Source: Acidisarcina sp. (GTDB taxonomy: Bacteria > Acidobacteriota > Terriglobia > Terriglobales > Acidobacteriaceae). Taken from it: a stretch of DNA of 64,000 nt. The stretch is taken from NCBI GenBank assembly GCA_035539175.1, contig DATLIY010000006.1:62001-126000 (forward strand), given 5' to 3'. The first letter of the stretch is position 1. Every line of letters begins with the position of its first letter. Shown here piece after piece: positions 1 through 8,832 of the stretch. Under the pieces are notes generated by a model. That model was given only the letters and a program-made list of their open reading frames with translations, ran no database searches and was not told the DNA's origin. Position numbers and translations under genes: made by a program.

Positions 1-875
1 TGGTAATCGCCAAAGACCCAGCGATCCATCCGCCGCAGCAGGGTTCTGGCTTCCTGCAGATCGCAATCGAGAATCAGAATGAATTCATCCCCACCCCATC
101 GTCCCAGGATGTCGGTGGACCGGCAGGAGTTGCGCAACTCTTCCGCGAACTGCTGCAGCATCTGATCGCCCGCCAGATGCCCATACATATCATTCACGTT
201 CTTGAAGTTATCGAGATCGATGACGACGAGCGAGAAAGGCGTTGGTTGCGTTACCCGGCGATCCAGGATCTTCTCAATCCCGCGGCGGTTGAAGAGATCG
301 GTCAGGCTATCCCGCAGCGTGCGCTCTTCGGTCTCCTGCAACTGCGTCTGATAGCCGGAAAGTAGCGACTGGAAGCGCTCGATGGTCCTGGCGTTCCCTT
401 CGACCATCTCGCGAACGTAGCCCCTCAACTGGGTTGCGCTGGCCAGTATCGAATCCTGCATGCGGGTGAGATCGTCCATCTGCGCGATGGCTTCCAGCGT
501 GTGCGAAACCTCAGACAACTTCGCGGCACAGCGTTGGTCTCGCTCGCCAACGGCTTCCGCTGTATTGGCCAGCTCAAGCAGGAGGCCTTTGACTCTTTTG
601 GCGGATTCCTTCATCCACCGGGCGGTATGGTGCCCCCATGCCTCCAATTGGTGGTTTGTCTCGCGTTCGGCGCTGGCGACGACCTCTGGCGTGAGCTGCT
701 GCTCCCCCAGGTTGGATTCGACCCCAAGCAAGGCTTGTTGCAGCTTTTCGCCGGTGGAGGGGTAGCTGGCAACCGACCATGTTCCCATGGCATGCAGAGC
801 GGAGCGATAGGCGGATACCGTGGAAGCGATTAACTTGTCGGAATCCTGGTCCAGATACTTCTTCAGAGAGATCAT
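1..875 (-). CDS. GGDEF diguanylate cyclase (partial, 3' end outside window)
   Basis: Translation of the minus strand from an ATG at 873-875 stays open to the window edge, giving 291 visible residues. The C-terminal half is a GGDEF domain: it reads RDSLTDLFNRRG near residue 190, then DNF, and the active-site motif RWGGDEF with GGDEF at about residues 261-265, so the cyclase site is canonical. The first ~180 residues are helical and charged, with no recognised sensor domain and no membrane segment, suggesting a soluble enzyme making cyclic di-GMP from two GTP. A purine-rich GAAAGAG precedes the start. The gene is divergent from serS. The missing end could include the I-site already passed or a further domain. 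Confidence 0.9.
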   Translation of the reverse strand, partial: MISLKKYLDQDSDKLIASTVSAYRSALHAMGTWSVASYPSTGEKLQQALLGVESNLGEQQLTPEVVASAERETNHQLEAWGHHTARWMKESAKRVKGLLLELANTAEAVGERDQRCAAKLSEVSHTLEAIAQMDDLTRMQDSILASATQLRGYVREMVEGNARTIERFQSLLSGYQTQLQETEERTLRDSLTDLFNRRGIEKILDRRVTQPTPFSLVVIDLDNFKNVNDMYGHLAGDQMLQQFAEELRNSCRSTDILGRWGGDEFILILDCDLQEARTLLRRMDRWVFGDY

Positions 876-1161
876 ATTGCGGCTCTTTCGGCCACTTCAG
901 GTAACGAAAAACTAAGAAAACTAAATGGCTGAATTCGTGCGCAAACATGCGGCGAAACCCACCATTGCAAGACCCGGGCGCAGATCCTCCTGCATAGAAA
1001 GGGCGATCCCGGAAAACACGGGTCCGTCTGGATTCATCGTGGGAGGTCTATGGTCTATCTACTCCTCCAGCGATATTGTTTGCAAGACTTTTAGTTCCGG
1101 CAAGCAGCAAGGATTCATGAAGATGCTGGCGGGGGAACGGGAAGTAGTAAGCTAGAGACTT
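876..1161. other. intergenic region between divergent cyclase gene and serS
   Basis: This 286-base stretch separates two divergent genes and must carry both promoters. I see no convincing -35/-10 pair, no hairpin and no T-box-like structure ahead of serS. A 76-codon open frame inside it has no recognisable protein character. Confidence 0.4.
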
Positions 1162-2451
1162 ATGCTTGATCTTGGATTTGTGAGAGCCAATCTGGCGCTG
1201 GTGGAAGACAAGCTGCGCGAGCGGGGGCAGAACCCGGCAGAGCTGCTGGGCGATTTTCGGCGTCTGGACGAAGAGCGCCGGGACACGATTACTCAACTGG
1301 AATCGCTGAAAAGTCTGCGGAATGAGTTGTCCGGGCAGGTCGGCAGCCTGAAGAAAGCCGGGCAGGACGCCACCGCCCTGATGGAGCGGGTGAGGGGCCT
1401 CAAGGAGTCGATCGAGGCGGATCAGGTGGCCGCGGACGCGATTGACGAGAAATTGCGGGCGATTCTGCAGCGGATTCCCAATATTCCCCAGGCCAGCGTG
1501 CCAGTCGGCCAGTCCGAACAGGACAACGTCCAGGTGAAGACATGGGGAGAGAAGCCACGGTTCGACTTCACACCCAAGCCTCACTGGGAGCTGGGGGAGG
1601 CGCTTGGCATTCTGGACCTGGAGCGGGCCGCCAAGCTCTCCGGGGCGCGCTTTGCCGTGTATTGGGCGCAGGGGGCGCGGCTGGAACGGGCGCTGGCAAG
1701 TTACATGCTCGACCTGCACACGGCGCAGCACGGATATACGGAGGTGCTGCCGCCCTATATGGTGAACAGCGCGTCCATGTATGGCACGGGGCAGTTGCCC
1801 AAGTTCGCAGAGGATCTGTTCAAGTGTGAGAACGGCGATTTCTGGCTGATTCCGACTGCCGAGGTTCCGGTAACCAACCTGTATCGGGATGAGGTGCTGG
1901 AAGAGGCTCAGTTGCCGGTATCGCTGACGGCGTACACGCCCTGTTTCCGCTCCGAGGCTGGTTCCTACGGCAAGGATGTACGGGGAATCATCCGCCAGCA
2001 TCAGTTCCAAAAGGTGGAGCTGGTGAAGTTCACGCGGCCGGAGGATTCCGACGCGGAGCATGAGAAGCTGACGGCCAATGCCGAGGCGATCCTGGAGTCG
2101 CTGGGCCTGCCCTACCGCAGGATGCTGCTGTGCACGGCGGATATGGGCTTTTCGTCCGCCAAGACCTATGACCTTGAAGTCTGGCTGCCGGGGCAGAATC
2201 TCTATCGGGAGATCTCTTCGTGCTCGAACTTTGAGGCATTCCAGGCACGGCGCGCAAACATTCGTTATCGCCCGGCGGGTAAGAGCAAGACGGAGTACCT
2301 GCATACCTTAAACGGCAGCGGGCTGGCGGTGGGCCGTACCTGGCTGGCGATCCTTGAGAATTACCAGCAGGAGGATGGCTCGGTACGCATTCCGGATGTG
2401 CTGGTGCCCTACATGGGTGGAGCGACAAAGATCGAGAAACGGGTTCTATAG
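1162..2451 (+). CDS. serS: seryl-tRNA synthetase
   Basis: This 429-residue class II aminoacyl-tRNA synthetase charges tRNA-Ser (and tRNA-Sec where present) in the cytoplasm. The N-terminal ~110 residues form the usual long antiparallel coiled coil ([11 protein letters not shown], then charged heptads), followed by the catalytic core. Motif 2 is visible as [16 protein letters not shown], followed by [10 protein letters not shown], and motif 3 as [19 protein letters not shown] near the C-terminus. Length matches the family (~420-430). It ends in the usual GG-x-x-x-I segment. The start ATG directly follows the intergenic region. Downstream genes on the same strand are spaced by 53 bases. Confidence 0.98.
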   Translation: MLDLGFVRANLALVEDKLRERGQNPAELLGDFRRLDEERRDTITQLESLKSLRNELSGQVGSLKKAGQDATALMERVRGLKESIEADQVAADAIDEKLRAILQRIPNIPQASVPVGQSEQDNVQVKTWGEKPRFDFTPKPHWELGEALGILDLERAAKLSGARFAVYWAQGARLERALASYMLDLHTAQHGYTEVLPPYMVNSASMYGTGQLPKFAEDLFKCENGDFWLIPTAEVPVTNLYRDEVLEEAQLPVSLTAYTPCFRSEAGSYGKDVRGIIRQHQFQKVELVKFTRPEDSDAEHEKLTANAEAILESLGLPYRRMLLCTADMGFSSAKTYDLEVWLPGQNLYREISSCSNFEAFQARRANIRYRPAGKSKTEYLHTLNGSGLAVGRTWLAILENYQQEDGSVRIPDVLVPYMGGATKIEKRVL

Positions 2452-2504
2452 AGTCTGCGGCCCCCTGAAATGACGGAGTTGGCAGCAACGCGGAGACGCA
2501 AACG

Positions 2505-2867
2505 ATGTTTCGTATTCTGAAGAGCTATTTTTACTGGACGTACCCACGCGGCAGCTTTCACTACGACGTGATGGTGACGCTGATCCTGGCAATCATTTTT
2601 CTGTCGCCGCGGGTCATCAACTTTCACGATCAGCCGATGGATCGCGAACTGCATTCCACCGAAGTGCTGGTGAAGACCGAGGGCGCGAATGGCCTTTTCT
2701 ACCGGCTTAGCGAGGAGCGGGTCAAACAATTCTCCGGAGAGGATGAGACAGCGGCGTTGAAGGGCGCCATTCAGCCAATCTCCGGCGAAGTTGTGATCGA
2801 TCGCTACGAGGTCGTGAAGGACGAGAGCGGTCATACGACCGGCTATAAGGTCTGGGCTCACCGCTAG
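2505..2867 (+). CDS. small single-pass membrane protein of unknown function
   Basis: A 120-residue protein with a cytoplasmic N-terminus rich in aromatic and basic residues (MFRILKSYFYWTYPRG), one hydrophobic segment around residues 22-38 (VMVTLILAIIFLSP), and a polar C-terminal part that would lie outside the membrane. A GGAG stands about 8 bases before the ATG. It is followed 40 bases later by a LolA-like gene on the same strand, which suggests co-transcription and a possible envelope role. I do not recognise the family. The C-terminal region has no cysteines or catalytic motif that I can point to. Confidence 0.75.
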   Translation: MFRILKSYFYWTYPRGSFHYDVMVTLILAIIFLSPRVINFHDQPMDRELHSTEVLVKTEGANGLFYRLSEERVKQFSGEDETAALKGAIQPISGEVVIDRYEVVKDESGHTTGYKVWAHR

Positions 2868-2907
2868 GCGCACCATGTTGTTCCAGGAAGAAGACGCAGG
2901 ATTGAAA

Positions 2908-3618
2908 ATGAAGAATGCAAGAGTGCGGAGTTTTGTGATGGTGGCCCTGGCCGCGCTGGCGATAGCGCCGGTTGCGGGGCTCGCTCAAAATGGCGGTGAA
3001 TTGAACGGCGTTCTGCGCCAGATGGATACTGCTGCGAAGGCTTTCAAGAGCGCGCAGGCTGATTTTGAATGGGATCAGTACCAGGTAGTGGTGCAGGATA
3101 AGGATGTGCAGAAGGGCTCCGTCGCCTTTCAACGCCAGGGGAGCGAGATGGTGATGGGCTCCCGTATTCGCGAGTTCAATGGCAAACCGCAACTGAAGCA
3201 GTTGCTGTATCGCAATGGCAGCCTGGAGTTTTACGAGCCAGCCATCAAGCAGATGACGATCTTCTCCGCGGGAGCGAACCGCTCGCAGTATGAGAGCTTT
3301 TTGACCCTGGGCTTTGGCGGTAGCGGAACAGATCTCGAAAAGAACTGGATCGTCAGCTACAAGGGCAACGAGGTGATCGACGGAGTCAAGACGGCGAAGC
3401 TCGATCTGGTCCCGCGGCAGGCAAACGTAAAACAAACCTTTACCCATGTCACGATCTGGGTGGATCCGGAGCGCGCGATTTCGCTGCGGCAGCAGTTTTT
3501 TGAGCCTTCCGGCGATTATCGCCTGGCCAGCTACAGCAACATCCGCTACAACACGGCGATCAGCGCCGATGTCTTCACCATCAAGCCTGCGTCAGGCACG
3601 CAGACGGTGCGGAAGTAG
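2908..3618 (+). CDS. LolA-like outer-membrane lipoprotein carrier/sorting protein
   Basis: A 236-residue exported protein. It begins with a signal peptide (MKNARVRSFVMVALAALAIA, cleavage near VAGLAQ) and continues as a beta-rich domain typical of the LolA/LolB fold, with the pattern SAQADFEWDQYQ, KGSVAFQRQG, LYRNGSLEFYEP, KLDLVP and THVTIWVDPE. LolA shuttles lipoproteins across the periplasm; acidobacterial members of this superfamily are diverse, so the exact cargo is uncertain. I chose the ATG at 2908 because it is preceded by AGGA at good spacing and yields a clean signal peptide; an upstream ATG at 2875 would add 11 residues. Its last 38 bases overlap the 3' end of the convergent glycosyltransferase gene. 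Confidence 0.85.
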   Translation: MKNARVRSFVMVALAALAIAPVAGLAQNGGELNGVLRQMDTAAKAFKSAQADFEWDQYQVVVQDKDVQKGSVAFQRQGSEMVMGSRIREFNGKPQLKQLLYRNGSLEFYEPAIKQMTIFSAGANRSQYESFLTLGFGGSGTDLEKNWIVSYKGNEVIDGVKTAKLDLVPRQANVKQTFTHVTIWVDPERAISLRQQFFEPSGDYRLASYSNIRYNTAISADVFTIKPASGTQTVRK

Positions 3619-5029
3619 AGGTACCTCGCGCGTACCGCGAGAAGGCTATGGCCGCCAGCGCAAGGATCATCGGATAACACTCCAGTGTGTAACGTGTCTC
3701 CGGCGCTTCAATGGTAGCCAGCAGCAGGGAACGCAGCAGCATATAAGCCACCATCGCGGTGGCAAATGGAGGCCGGCGTAACAGGCCGGCCAGCGCGGCG
3801 ATGAGATAGCCCAGGTTCAGCGCGCCATAGGCGAAGGCGAAGTACGACTCATTGTGATGGAGCCAGTACTGCCACCAGCGCAGTTCGATGGGCAGCATCT
3901 CAACCCGTGGGCGCAGCCACATATTCGACACTCTCCCCAATGGAAGCACGACGTAGTAGCGCAAGGGATGCGTACGCACGCGCTCATCGGCAAGGGCCTG
4001 GAAGCGGGCATCCAGCTCCGGCGTGAGGGAGAGGCGGCGGTTGTATTCGTCGAAGAGCGACTGGGTGGTGGCGAACTGCTGCGAGGAGTCGAAGGCTCGC
4101 GATGGCAGGGCGTGAATATCCATGCGATCGTTTTCAACATTCCAGTAGATTTCGTAGGTGGACGAGAAATCGATACACCATGTTTTCATCCAGCGCTGGA
4201 AGCCGGGATTGACCGGTTCTCCGGGGTCAGTGGCGTAGCGCGGCGCGAGTGGTTGGAAGAGGTGGAAGGTGTGCCAGTTGCGCAGCGTCCACGGCACGAA
4301 AGGCAGGACGGCGAGAGAGCCGCAGAGGAGTGCATCGCGTAGCGAACGGCGGAACTCAACTGTGGTCCATCCGCGGCGGGCTCCGTGGAGAAGGATGGCT
4401 GGCCAGAAGGCAATCGCCAGCAAGGCTCCGTCGGGCCGGAGCAACGCAGCAAAGGAGAAGGCGAAGGCCGGCAGCCCGATTGCCAGAGCCGTTCTCTGGC
4501 GCGAGTCCGGCGCGTAGGGCTGCAATGTTGTGGCGGGTTGCAGGAGGACTGGCCGCAGAAGAGCCAGGGCATAGAGTGCCAAGGCAACGCAGAAGATCGA
4601 AAGCGTCTCCGGCATGGCGCTTGCGGTGTAGTTGGCGGTAAAGGGGCAGAGCGCGGCGAGGTAGAGCGCGATCCATGCCTGTCGCTCGCCGCTGATGCGG
4701 CGGACAAAGGCCGCGATGAGCAGGCAACTGAGCAGGTCGACGGCTGCCTGCACATAGAGAACGGCGTGGTAGTGCTCCATTCCGAAGACACGGAAGCAGG
4801 CCGCGAGAAAGAGCGGATAGCCGGGCAGGCGAATCAGTGTCGGCTGGATGCCCTCCGCCATTGTGCGGCCATAGATGCCATGCTGCAGCAGGTTTTTCGC
4901 CATGTCCCCGTAGACGAGGGGGTCGCCGTCAATCTCTGGGAAGGCGTGGATAAACCAGAGGCGGAGAGCAGCACCTGCAAGGAGTGCCAGTAGGAGGAAT
5001 GTGACCTTGCGGGATGTCGCGGCGTGCAT
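3581..5029 (-). CDS. GT-C family membrane glycosyltransferase (PMT/ArnT-like)
   Basis: A 482-residue polytopic membrane protein with about ten hydrophobic segments. After the first membrane helix it has an extracytoplasmic loop containing FPEIDGDPLVYGDMAKNLL, with the acidic residues expected for the catalytic Asp of GT-C enzymes that use polyprenyl-phosphate sugars (GT39/GT83/ArnT-like). A large periplasmic loop near residues 270-350 separates the later helices. Sugar donor and acceptor cannot be read from sequence. It is transcribed towards the LolA-like gene and overlaps its end by 38 bases. Its start lies 128 bases from the start of the tri-domain polysaccharide gene on the other strand, so the two may share a control region. 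Confidence 0.8.
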   Translation of the reverse strand: MHAATSRKVTFLLLALLAGAALRLWFIHAFPEIDGDPLVYGDMAKNLLQHGIYGRTMAEGIQPTLIRLPGYPLFLAACFRVFGMEHYHAVLYVQAAVDLLSCLLIAAFVRRISGERQAWIALYLAALCPFTANYTASAMPETLSIFCVALALYALALLRPVLLQPATTLQPYAPDSRQRTALAIGLPAFAFSFAALLRPDGALLAIAFWPAILLHGARRGWTTVEFRRSLRDALLCGSLAVLPFVPWTLRNWHTFHLFQPLAPRYATDPGEPVNPGFQRWMKTWCIDFSSTYEIYWNVENDRMDIHALPSRAFDSSQQFATTQSLFDEYNRRLSLTPELDARFQALADERVRTHPLRYYVVLPLGRVSNMWLRPRVEMLPIELRWWQYWLHHNESYFAFAYGALNLGYLIAALAGLLRRPPFATAMVAYMLLRSLLLATIEAPETRYTLECYPMILALAAIAFSRYARGTSTSAPSACLTQA

Positions 5030-5157
5030 GGAAATGAATCATACTAGAGTGGATCGGCCCGGCTGGCCGCGTTTGAGCATCAGGGCGGAGAACAGGGCAC
5101 GACAAGTAATATTGAGTTTCAACGTAGTTGCACCAGATTCCTGTATCTTCTGACAAG

Positions 5158-8100
5158 ATGAACCGGCAAATTTTTTACGATCCCGAGCGCAAACGCTGGA
5201 AGCGCCTTCGTCGCATCCTGGATATCACCGCGGTAGTTTCGACGCTGGTGCTGGGCGCATTCTTCCTCAGCGTGGTGCGCCGCCAGGCGTTGCCGGAGTT
5301 GCTGCTTCCCCAGCAGAAGCGAAACTATAAAGCTCTGCGGGAGACGGTCCAGCTGAAGAACAGGGGAGCGCGGCCATCGCGCCGCCGGACGAACCGCAAG
5401 CCCTCGGAGATTCCGCTGAATACCGGCGAAGGCTTGCGGGCTGCTTACTATGTGCAGGACGACCCTGCCAGCTATGCTTCCCTGAAGGAGCATGTTCATC
5501 AGATTGATCTGTTGTTTCCGGAGTGGCTCTTCGTTTCGCTGCCCTCGGGAAAGCTGCAGGGAGTGACTCTCGATAATCGCCCCTACAACATTGTGGACTC
5601 GCGCGGAGTGCACGACGTAGACCAGCAGGGGAACGTCAAGCGAGTCATCGCCGAAGCGAAGGAAGACACGGAAATCTTCCCGCTGATGAGCAACTACAAC
5701 ATCGCCAAGCAGAACTTCGATGGAGCCATCGGAGACATCCTGAAGGATGCCGGCAGGCGGCAGTCTCTGCTCGACGACACCATGAAGTTCCTGTCCGCCT
5801 TCCCTGCGTATCGCGGAATTTCGCTGGACCTTGAAGAGGTTCCCGACGATGCCGAAGATGGGTACCAGGCGTTTATCGGCGACCTGTACAGCCAACTGCA
5901 CGCGAAGAACCTGCGTCTCTACGTGAACACGGGCGTGGGAGCCTCCGACGACGAGCTGAAGTTTCTTGCGGCGAACAGCGATGCCATCCTGCTGATGAAT
6001 TACGACGAGCACGAGATGGAAAGCGAGCCAGGGCCGGTTGCGGGACAGGAGTGGTTTACCGCCAATCTGCAGCGTGTATTGAAGCTGGTGCCCAAGCAGC
6101 GGATTATCTGCGCGCTGGGCAACTATGGCTACGACTGGTCCATGTCCATACCGAAGGACAAGAAGACGAAGCCGAAGGTGCTGAATGTGGATGTGCTGAA
6201 CGTGCAGGATGCATGGCAGCTCGCCGCGGACGCCGATGCCGACATTACGCTCGAAGACAATAACCTCAACGCGCATTTCGCCTATGACGATGAGGACAGC
6301 AAGGTGCGCCACCAGGTCTGGTTTCTGGATGGCGTGACGACCCTGAATGAGCTGCGGGCTGCGCGTGATCTGGGGCTGCAGACATTCGCACTCTGGCGGC
6401 TGGGTTCAGAAGATCGTTCCCTGTGGGCGGTATGGGATAAACCCAGCAGCATAAGTTCCATAAAAGCGCTGACCGTAGTACCGCCGGGGCATGGCGTGGA
6501 TACCGAGGGCGACGGAGACATCATCCGCATTGTCCGCAGGCCTTCCCCTGGCACGCGCACAATTGAAATGGAGACTCCCGACAGCACCGTCACCAACGAT
6601 CATCAGGATCGCCGCCTGATCGTTGATGAGCACATGGACGTCTATCCTCACTCCTACACGGTGCAGCAATACGGTTACCAGTCGAAGAAGGTTGCCATCA
6701 CTTTCGATGACGGACCCGACCCCAAGTGGACTCCGAAGATTCTCGACATCCTGAAACGCGAGAACGTCAAGGGCGCCTTCATGATGATTGGGGCGCAGGC
6801 AGAGGAGAACGTTGGCCTGATCAAGCGTATCGTTCGGGAAGGCCATGAGATCGGCAACCACACCTTCACCCATCCGGACATCAGCGAAATTTCACAGCGT
6901 CAGCTTTACCTGGAGCTAAACCTCACAGAGCGGCTCTTTGCCAGCAAGCTGGGCGTGCAGCCACTCTACTTCCGGCCGCCGTATTCGATCGATCAGGAGC
7001 CCGATACGGACGATCAGGCCGAACCCGCCGATCGCATTCAGAGCTACGGCTACACCATCGTCGGCGACAAGATCGATACCAGCGACTGGGATGAACATCC
7101 GCGTAAGACGCCGGAAGAGATTACCACCAGCGTCCTGAACCAGCTCGCCCTGATGCAGACGAAGCCGCAGTTTCGCGGCAGCATCATCCTGATGCACGAT
7201 GGAGGGGGCGACCGGTCGTCCACCATTGCCGCCCTGCCCGTCCTGATCGACGCACTGCGCGCCAAGGGATATGAAATTGTTCCCGTCTCCAACCTGATGG
7301 GCAAGACGACGGCGCAGGTGATGCCACCCCTGTCGCAATCAGAGAAGTGGCAGGCGCGGGTCGATTCCGTGGCGTTCTTCTTTTTTGCGTTCTTCAGTCA
7401 CTTTGTCGTCTGGGTCTTCTTTGTCGGCGATGTATTGATGAGCGCAAGGCTGGTGCTGGTAGGAATTTTTGCATTGATCGATCGCTTCCGCACCCGCAGG
7501 TACCCCGATACGTCGCACTTTCATCCTCGCGTAGCGGTCTTGATTCCCGCCTACAACGAGGAGAAGGTAATCGTGCGTACGATCCGTTCGGTGCTCAACT
7601 CCGATTATCCCAACCTGCGTGTGATCGTGATCGACGACGGATCCAAAGATCGCACTTACGATACGGCGCGCGAGGCCTATGCAAAGGAGATTGCAGAGGG
7701 CAAGGTCACGGTGCTGCTCAAGCAGAATGCCGGGAAGGCGGAGGCGCTCAATTTCGCGCTCAACACACTGCAGGAGGAGTTCTATGTAGGCATCGATGCC
7801 GACACGGTGATCGCGCAGGATGCCATCTCCAAGCTGATGCCGCATTTCATCGATCCCGAGGTGGGGGCGGTTGCGGGAAACGCCAAGGTGGGCAACCGCG
7901 TCAATCTGTGGACCCGCTGGCAGGCGCTGGAGTACATCACCAGCCAGAACTTCGAACGGCGGGCGCTCGATCTGTTCGACGTAGTGACCGTGGTTCCCGG
8001 AGCCATTGGGGCATGGCGTACCGCGGCGGTTCTCCAGGGAGGCTGCTATCCGGTCAACACGGTTGCCGAGGATGCCGACCTGACGATGAACCTGCTGGAG

Positions 8101-8679
8101 CAGGGATACAAGGTGATTTACGAAGATCAGGCGCTGGCCTTTACCGAGGCTCCGGTTAGCGCCAATGGGCTGATGCGGCAGCGCTTTCGCTGGTCGTTCG
8201 GAACACTGCAGGCGATCTTCAAGCACCGGCGCGCCTTCCTGCGGCATCGTGCGATGGGGCTGTTTGCGCTGCCCAACATCCTCATCTTCCAGATGCTGCT
8301 GCCGCTGGTGTCACCCTTCATCGACCTGATGTTTGTGGCTGGCTGCATACACTTCGTCGTGGATCACTACTTCCATCCGGCAGCGGCGAGTGCGGCGAGC
8401 TTTCAGAAGCTGGTGCTCTACTTCCTGACCTTCCTGGTGATTGATTTCATCACCTCAAGCCTGGCGTTTTCACTGGAGCGGCGGCATCCGGCGAGCAAGG
8501 GAGACGGATGGCTACTCTTCCACATCTGGCTGCAGCGCTTTGCTTACCGTCAGCTATTTTCGGTGGTGCTCTTCAAGACTTTGAAGCGTGCCATCGATGG
8601 CCGGCCCTTTGCATGGGACAAACTGGAGCGCACGGCAAAGATGTCGCAGCAGACGGAAAAGATTACTGCGGGGTCCTGA
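5158..8679 (+). CDS. GH18-like / NodB polysaccharide deacetylase / GT2 glycosyltransferase fusion
   Basis: A 1173-residue membrane protein with three enzyme-like domains. A membrane helix lies near residues 18-39. Residues ~95-430 resemble a GH18 (chitinase-like) barrel, with the SLDLEE strand at 222-227 in the place of the catalytic DxE motif. Residues ~510-720 are a NodB deacetylase: TFDDGPDP at 515-522, HTFTHP at 568-573, RPPY at 606-609 and MHDGGG from 679. After a membrane segment comes a processive GT2 domain: DDGS 826-829, DAD 880-882, EDAD 971-974 and QRFRW 1008-1012, then two to three helices. The layout suggests synthesis, deacetylation and trimming of a beta-linked N-acetylhexosamine polymer, comparable to PgaC plus PgaB in one chain (inference). 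The ATG at 5158 was preferred over a codon at 5128. Confidence 0.92.
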   Translation: MNRQIFYDPERKRWKRLRRILDITAVVSTLVLGAFFLSVVRRQALPELLLPQQKRNYKALRETVQLKNRGARPSRRRTNRKPSEIPLNTGEGLRAAYYVQDDPASYASLKEHVHQIDLLFPEWLFVSLPSGKLQGVTLDNRPYNIVDSRGVHDVDQQGNVKRVIAEAKEDTEIFPLMSNYNIAKQNFDGAIGDILKDAGRRQSLLDDTMKFLSAFPAYRGISLDLEEVPDDAEDGYQAFIGDLYSQLHAKNLRLYVNTGVGASDDELKFLAANSDAILLMNYDEHEMESEPGPVAGQEWFTANLQRVLKLVPKQRIICALGNYGYDWSMSIPKDKKTKPKVLNVDVLNVQDAWQLAADADADITLEDNNLNAHFAYDDEDSKVRHQVWFLDGVTTLNELRAARDLGLQTFALWRLGSEDRSLWAVWDKPSSISSIKALTVVPPGHGVDTEGDGDIIRIVRRPSPGTRTIEMETPDSTVTNDHQDRRLIVDEHMDVYPHSYTVQQYGYQSKKVAITFDDGPDPKWTPKILDILKRENVKGAFMMIGAQAEENVGLIKRIVREGHEIGNHTFTHPDISEISQRQLYLELNLTERLFASKLGVQPLYFRPPYSIDQEPDTDDQAEPADRIQSYGYTIVGDKIDTSDWDEHPRKTPEEITTSVLNQLALMQTKPQFRGSIILMHDGGGDRSSTIAALPVLIDALRAKGYEIVPVSNLMGKTTAQVMPPLSQSEKWQARVDSVAFFFFAFFSHFVVWVFFVGDVLMSARLVLVGIFALIDRFRTRRYPDTSHFHPRVAVLIPAYNEEKVIVRTIRSVLNSDYPNLRVIVIDDGSKDRTYDTAREAYAKEIAEGKVTVLLKQNAGKAEALNFALNTLQEEFYVGIDADTVIAQDAISKLMPHFIDPEVGAVAGNAKVGNRVNLWTRWQALEYITSQNFERRALDLFDVVTVVPGAIGAWRTAAVLQGGCYPVNTVAEDADLTMNLLEQGYKVIYEDQALAFTEAPVSANGLMRQRFRWSFGTLQAIFKHRRAFLRHRAMGLFALPNILIFQMLLPLVSPFIDLMFVAGCIHFVVDHYFHPAAASAASFQKLVLYFLTFLVIDFITSSLAFSLERRHPASKGDGWLLFHIWLQRFAYRQLFSVVLFKTLKRAIDGRPFAWDKLERTAKMSQQTEKITAGS

Positions 8680-8785
8680 GACCGGGGAGACAAAGGGGTA
8701 GTTTTCCACGGAGACAGGCTCCGTAAGTATCGAAAATCATGGGTCTTGCGGTGCATGGTTGGCGGCAGCTTTCAGAGCTTCGCAA

Positions 8786-8814
8786 TTGTAGATGCACACA
8801 TCGGGCCTTATCTG
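8786..8814 (+). promoter_or_regulatory. possible sigma-70 type promoter of pruA
   Basis: TTGTAG at 8786-8791 and TATCTG at 8809-8814 are 17 bases apart, and the probable start ATG at 8833 follows closely. The match is only partial, so this is a weak call. It agrees with translation starting at 8833 rather than at an upstream codon at 8746. Confidence 0.25.
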
Positions 8815-8832
8815 GGCTACACTACGTGGGTT

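Noticed and set aside
925-1155. 76-codon open frame upstream of serS
   Set aside because: No ribosome binding site, no domain, and it occupies the divergent promoter region.
1048-2304. Long open frame of 418 codons antisense to serS
   Set aside because: It mirrors the serS codon pattern in a GC-rich gene, has no recognisable domain and lacks a ribosome binding site.
5119-6312. Open frame of 397 codons antisense to the tri-domain polysaccharide gene
   Set aside because: The opposite strand has clear domain motifs throughout; the antisense frame is low-complexity Leu/Arg/Val-rich shadow sequence.
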